From: Sorangium sp025924095
GTDB lineage: Bacteria; Myxococcota_A; Polyangia; Polyangiales; Polyangiaceae
Direction: 5' to 3'
Assembly (NCBI RefSeq): GCF_051521505.1
Contig: NZ_CP150356.1
Span: 9,486,001-9,550,000, forward strand
DNA length: 64,000 nucleotides
Shown piece by piece: positions 61,075 to 64,000 of the stretch. Position 1 is the first letter of the stretch, and each line of letters begins with the position of its first letter. The translations under genes were made by a program, and so were the position numbers. The notes below the pieces were generated by a model. The model did no database searches, was not told the DNA's origin, and saw nothing but the letters and a program-made list of their open reading frames with translations.

Positions 61075-61830
61075 TCAGCCCACCTCGACGAGCACCGCGG
61101 TGATGTTGTCCCGCCCCCCGCGCCGATTCGCGAGCTCGATGAAGAGGTCGACCGCCGTGTCGCCGCCCTTCGAGGCGATGCTCGCGATCTCCTCCTCGGC
61201 GTGGAGATAGCCGTGCAGCCCGTCGGAGCAGAGGAGGTATCGATCGCCCGGCTCCACGGCCACGATCGAGGTGTCGACCTCGACATAGTCCCTGTTGCCC
61301 ACCGCGCGCGTGATCACGTTGCGGTGAGGCGAGCTCTTCGCCTCGTCCGCCGAGATGAGCCCGTTCTTGATCTGCCACGCGATCAGCGTGTGATCCTCGG
61401 TCATCTGCACCGCGGTCCCGTTGCGGACCTGGTAGATGCGGCTGTCGCCCACCTGGCCGGTCACGAGCGCGCCGCCGACGATGAGCGCCGCGCTGATCGT
61501 CGTGCCCATGCCGCTCTTGTCGCGGTCGAGCTCGGCGATGGCGAAGACCATGTACGTCGCCGCCTGGATCGCGCCCTCGAGGATCCGCAGCACGGCGCGC
61601 GCCTTGGGCTGCGTCAGCGGCTCGTCAGGGTCGCCGATGGCCGGCAGGCCTCGCTTGACCATGCCGTAGATCGTCTCGACCGCCTCGGCGCTCGCGACCT
61701 CGCCGGCCGCGTGCCCGCCCATGCCGTCCGCGACGATGTAGAGACGGAGCTCGTCGTCCCGGAAGAACGCATCCTCGTTGGCGCGTCGATGGCGCCCGAC
61801 GTCGGTGCGGCCAAATGATTCGATCCTCAT
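61075..61830 (-). CDS. PP2C-family Ser/Thr protein phosphatase
   Basis: 251 residues from the ATG at 61830. All PP2C metal motifs are present: GRHRRANEDAFF, YIVADGMGGHAAGE, GDSRIYQVRNG, MTEDHTL, YLLCSDGLHGYL and GGRDNITAVLVEV. Length fits the Stp/PrpC group that reverses Hanks-kinase phosphorylation, of which this genome has many. Confidence 0.95.
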   Translation of the reverse strand: MRIESFGRTDVGRHRRANEDAFFRDDELRLYIVADGMGGHAAGEVASAEAVETIYGMVKRGLPAIGDPDEPLTQPKARAVLRILEGAIQAATYMVFAIAELDRDKSGMGTTISAALIVGGALVTGQVGDSRIYQVRNGTAVQMTEDHTLIAWQIKNGLISADEAKSSPHRNVITRAVGNRDYVEVDTSIVAVEPGDRYLLCSDGLHGYLHAEEEIASIASKGGDTAVDLFIELANRRGGRDNITAVLVEVG

Positions 61831-61963
61831 CGAGCTTGCCCGGTCCTTCGAGCGCCGCCCGGTGGGGAAAGCCCCGAGGCGTCGGCGCGACTGTCGCACG
61901 ATAAACTTCTTCAGCGGGGCCTGTCGAGTGGGCGAGGGCTCGGTTAGGATGGATGGGCCAGCC

Positions 61964-63148
61964 ATGGCACGAAGCTTCTCCGCGACCTGTGGGCCGGATG
62001 GCCTTCGCCACCACCTGGCCGACCTGCGCAACGCCGTCCCTTCGGCCTCGGGCGGGGTCGTCTTCGTGTCCGGGCAGCTCGCCCAGCGCGCCTCGGGCGT
62101 GGCCGAGCTCGTCCGTAGCACCTGGCGCGGCACCCCCGCCTGCGTGGTGCCGGCCGCGGGCGTGCTCAGCGAGCGCGGCGAGATCGAGGGGGACACCGGC
62201 GCGAGCGGCGTGCTCTGGTCCGGCGGTCGGGTCACCCCGTTCGCGCTGCCCGAGCGCGCCGAGGAGCCGGGCCGCCGCCTGCGCGAGCCCCTCGCCCGCA
62301 CCATCGGCCACCGCTCCGCGACCGCCATCGTCTTCGCCCGGCCCGGGGCGTTCGCCCCCGAGATGCTCGAGGCGTTCGCCTCCTGCGCGCCCGGCGCGTG
62401 CCTGTTCGGCGCCGGGACCGCGTCCGGCTCCGCCATCGGCGTGACGTCCGAGGGCGAGCTGCTCGAAGGCGCGGCGATCGGCCTCGCCATCACCGGGTTC
62501 GCCCCGCCGATCGTCGACGCCTCGCCCGCCGCCAGGCTGCTCGAAGGCTTCCACCCCATCGAGGACGTGAGCGGCGGGGTCGTGCTGCGCGCCGGCGGGC
62601 GGGCGGCGCTCGACCTGCTGTCCGCCGCGACCGCCTCGCTCGGCGAGCCGCCCAGCCCCCAGCAGCTCGTCCTCGCCGCGCTCGCCGACCCGCTCGATCC
62701 GCGCGGCGGCACCGCGGAGCCGCGCGGCGAGGCCGCGGAGCCCGCGGCGGCGCTCCGCTCCGAGCGTTACGTGCTGCGGCCGATCCGCGGGGTCGATCCG
62801 GCGCGGCGCGGGCTCCTGCTCGGCGACGACGCGAGGCCCGGCGTGCGCCTCGCCTTCGCCGTGCGCGACGCCGCCGCCGCCCGCGCCGGGCTCGAGGGGA
62901 TCGCCCGGCAGGTGTCCCGGAGCGCGCTCGGGTCGGCCCCCCGCTTCGCGCTCTACCTGAGCTGCGCCGGGCGCGGCCAGGGCCTGTACGGGGCGCCGGA
63001 CGTGGAGGCGCGCATCCTGCGCCAGCGCTTCGCGGATCTCCCGATCGCCGGCATGCACTCGAGCTTCGAGATCACCCCCTGGGCGCCGGGCCAGGCGAGG
63101 CTCGCCCTCTACACCGGCGTGCTCGCGCTCTTCCGCGCGCCGAGCTGA
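61964..63148 (+). CDS. FIST-domain sensor protein
   Basis: 394 residues from the ATG at 61964 (ATG 61949 in frame, but its Shine-Dalgarno is too close). FIST_N-like part with GGVVFVSGQLAQRASGVAEL, CVVPAAGVLSE, LFGAGTASGSAIG and FIST_C part with RFALYLSCAGRGQGLYG, ILRQRFADLPIAGMHSSFEI. FIST domains are thought to sense small ligands such as amino acids. No signalling output domain is fused. Divergent from the PP2C gene. Confidence 0.85.
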   Translation: MARSFSATCGPDGLRHHLADLRNAVPSASGGVVFVSGQLAQRASGVAELVRSTWRGTPACVVPAAGVLSERGEIEGDTGASGVLWSGGRVTPFALPERAEEPGRRLREPLARTIGHRSATAIVFARPGAFAPEMLEAFASCAPGACLFGAGTASGSAIGVTSEGELLEGAAIGLAITGFAPPIVDASPAARLLEGFHPIEDVSGGVVLRAGGRAALDLLSAATASLGEPPSPQQLVLAALADPLDPRGGTAEPRGEAAEPAAALRSERYVLRPIRGVDPARRGLLLGDDARPGVRLAFAVRDAAAARAGLEGIARQVSRSALGSAPRFALYLSCAGRGQGLYGAPDVEARILRQRFADLPIAGMHSSFEITPWAPGQARLALYTGVLALFRAPS

Positions 63149-63190
63149 GCGCCGGCTCCCCGGACGCCGGCTCCCCGGACGCCGCGCGCG

Positions 63191-64000
63191 TCAGCGCTCG
63201 CGGTACACCGCGACCACGGCGGCCGCTCGCCGCTTCACCTCGGCATGAAGGGTCGCGTAGCGCGGCTCCGCGCGCAGGGACGCGAAGACGGGGCAGCGCT
63301 CGATCCAGATCAGGTCGAACAGGCCGTCGGCCAGCGAGAGATCGAGCGCGGTCAGCGCGAGCTCCGACTTGCCGACGAAGGCCGCGATCTCCGCCTGGAG
63401 CTGCCGCAGGAACGACGTGCGCCGCAGCGCCGTGACGCCCGGGCCCGCGCCCTGCGCAGGCGCCGAACGGACGTCCGACAGCCGGTCCTCCAGGACGTCG
63501 TCGATCAGCGACAGGAACGGATCGGGGGCGTACGGGAAGGCGTCACGCACGCGCTTCTGCGAGAGCGCCTCGACGACCTCCGGGGCGCGCTGCCACATCG
63601 CGCGGCGCATCCACAGGATGGCGTGGCCCGAGGTGCTGGCCCCGGACGGCAGCGCGGCGATCACGGCTTCACCCTCCGCCCACTGGTCCAGGAGCGCGTG
63701 CGCGCGCGCCAGCGCGTAGGCCGCGAGCACCACGTCCGGATCGCGCGCCAGCGCGGACCGCGCCCGCCGCGCGCCGTCCTCGAACGCGCCGCACTCGAGC
63801 AGGATGCTGGCGATGAGGCCCTCCGCCTCGGCGTTCCCGGAGCGGGACGCGAGCGCCGCCTTGAGCTCCCGCATCGCCCCGACCACGTCGAGGCGCTGGA
63901 ACCGCACCGACGCCATCGCGAGCCGCGCGTCCGGCAGCTCGGGCGCCGCGGCGACGGCGCGCGTCGCCGCGTGCGTGGCCAGGTCGCCGCCCTGATCCGT
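63191..64000 (-). CDS. TPR-containing protein, probably C-terminal part of a large kinase-type protein (5' end outside window)
   Basis: 270 codons open to the window edge (TRAVAAAPELPDARLAMASVRFQRLD at the edge). Helical repeats (LDVVGAMRELKAAL, RRARSALARDPDVVLAAYALARAHALL) and a C-terminal block FDLIWIERCPVFASLRAEPRYATLHAEVKRRA, which I recognise as the usual end of long Ser/Thr kinase-TPR proteins of Sorangium. The kinase part would lie beyond the window. Confidence 0.78.
   Translation of the reverse strand, partial: TDQGGDLATHAATRAVAAAPELPDARLAMASVRFQRLDVVGAMRELKAALASRSGNAEAEGLIASILLECGAFEDGARRARSALARDPDVVLAAYALARAHALLDQWAEGEAVIAALPSGASTSGHAILWMRRAMWQRAPEVVEALSQKRVRDAFPYAPDPFLSLIDDVLEDRLSDVRSAPAQGAGPGVTALRRTSFLRQLQAEIAAFVGKSELALTALDLSLADGLFDLIWIERCPVFASLRAEPRYATLHAEVKRRAAAVVAVYRER

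Overview
The window is very GC-rich chromosomal DNA with long genes and strong G/C third-position bias. It carries Ser/Thr kinases, a PP2C phosphatase, kinase-type TPR/AAA proteins, many lipoproteins and a PrkA kinase. This mix points to a myxobacterium, most likely a Sorangium/Polyangiales relative; this is an inference from gene content, not a database match.

Layout. 1-4870 (-): a GTGA-coupled operon of an ATP-grasp RimK-like ligase, a crotonase-fold protein and an AAA/TPR ATPase. 5203-6584 (+): acyl-CoA dehydrogenase and tRNA-Ala(GGC). 6649-10780 (-): a coupled outer-membrane uptake operon (surface lipoprotein, TonB receptor, propeller-like lipoprotein), divergent from cobT-cobS-cobC (10977-13446, +). 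This reads as one cobalamin uptake and nucleotide-loop assembly locus. 13537-17555: DJ-1/PfpI protein, LysR regulator, ureohydrolase and mercaptopyruvate sulfurtransferase.

17750-23617 is an AT-richer accessory block: a frameshifted Cys-rich lipoprotein, two paralogues of an unknown family (one truncated), and a minus-strand operon of a PEGA/TPR membrane protein, a membrane-anchored pseudokinase and two Cys-rich lipoproteins. 23962-33252 holds a helical hypothetical protein behind a 44-bp hairpin repeat array, a HerA-like ATPase, an Uma2 nuclease, an active Ser/Thr kinase, a membrane protein and small paralogous membrane/lipoproteins.

33442-48330 is mainly housekeeping: TPR protein, DsbD, lipoprotein, DUF4912 protein, ribF, then prs-rplY-pth-rpsF-rpsR-rplI, pfkB on the other strand, and dnaB. 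48409-51249 is a CehA/McbA-like PHP protein. 51250-56036 is a second accessory island bracketed by 80%-identical 70-bp direct repeats. It holds a decayed GxxExxY element inside 44-bp inverted repeats, a helical hypothetical gene, a 42-bp-phased array of GGTCnnGACC palindromes, and a two-gene XRE-ImmA/IrrE module that looks like a RosmerTA-type toxin-antitoxin defence pair. 56037-64000 returns to core genes: threonylcarbamoyl-AMP synthase, a DUF882-like peptidase, prkA, PP2C, a FIST sensor and the C-terminal part of a TPR protein cut by the window end.

The best candidates for undescribed biology are the island at 51250-56036 (TA-like pair plus phased palindrome array) and the pseudokinase operon at 19562-23617.
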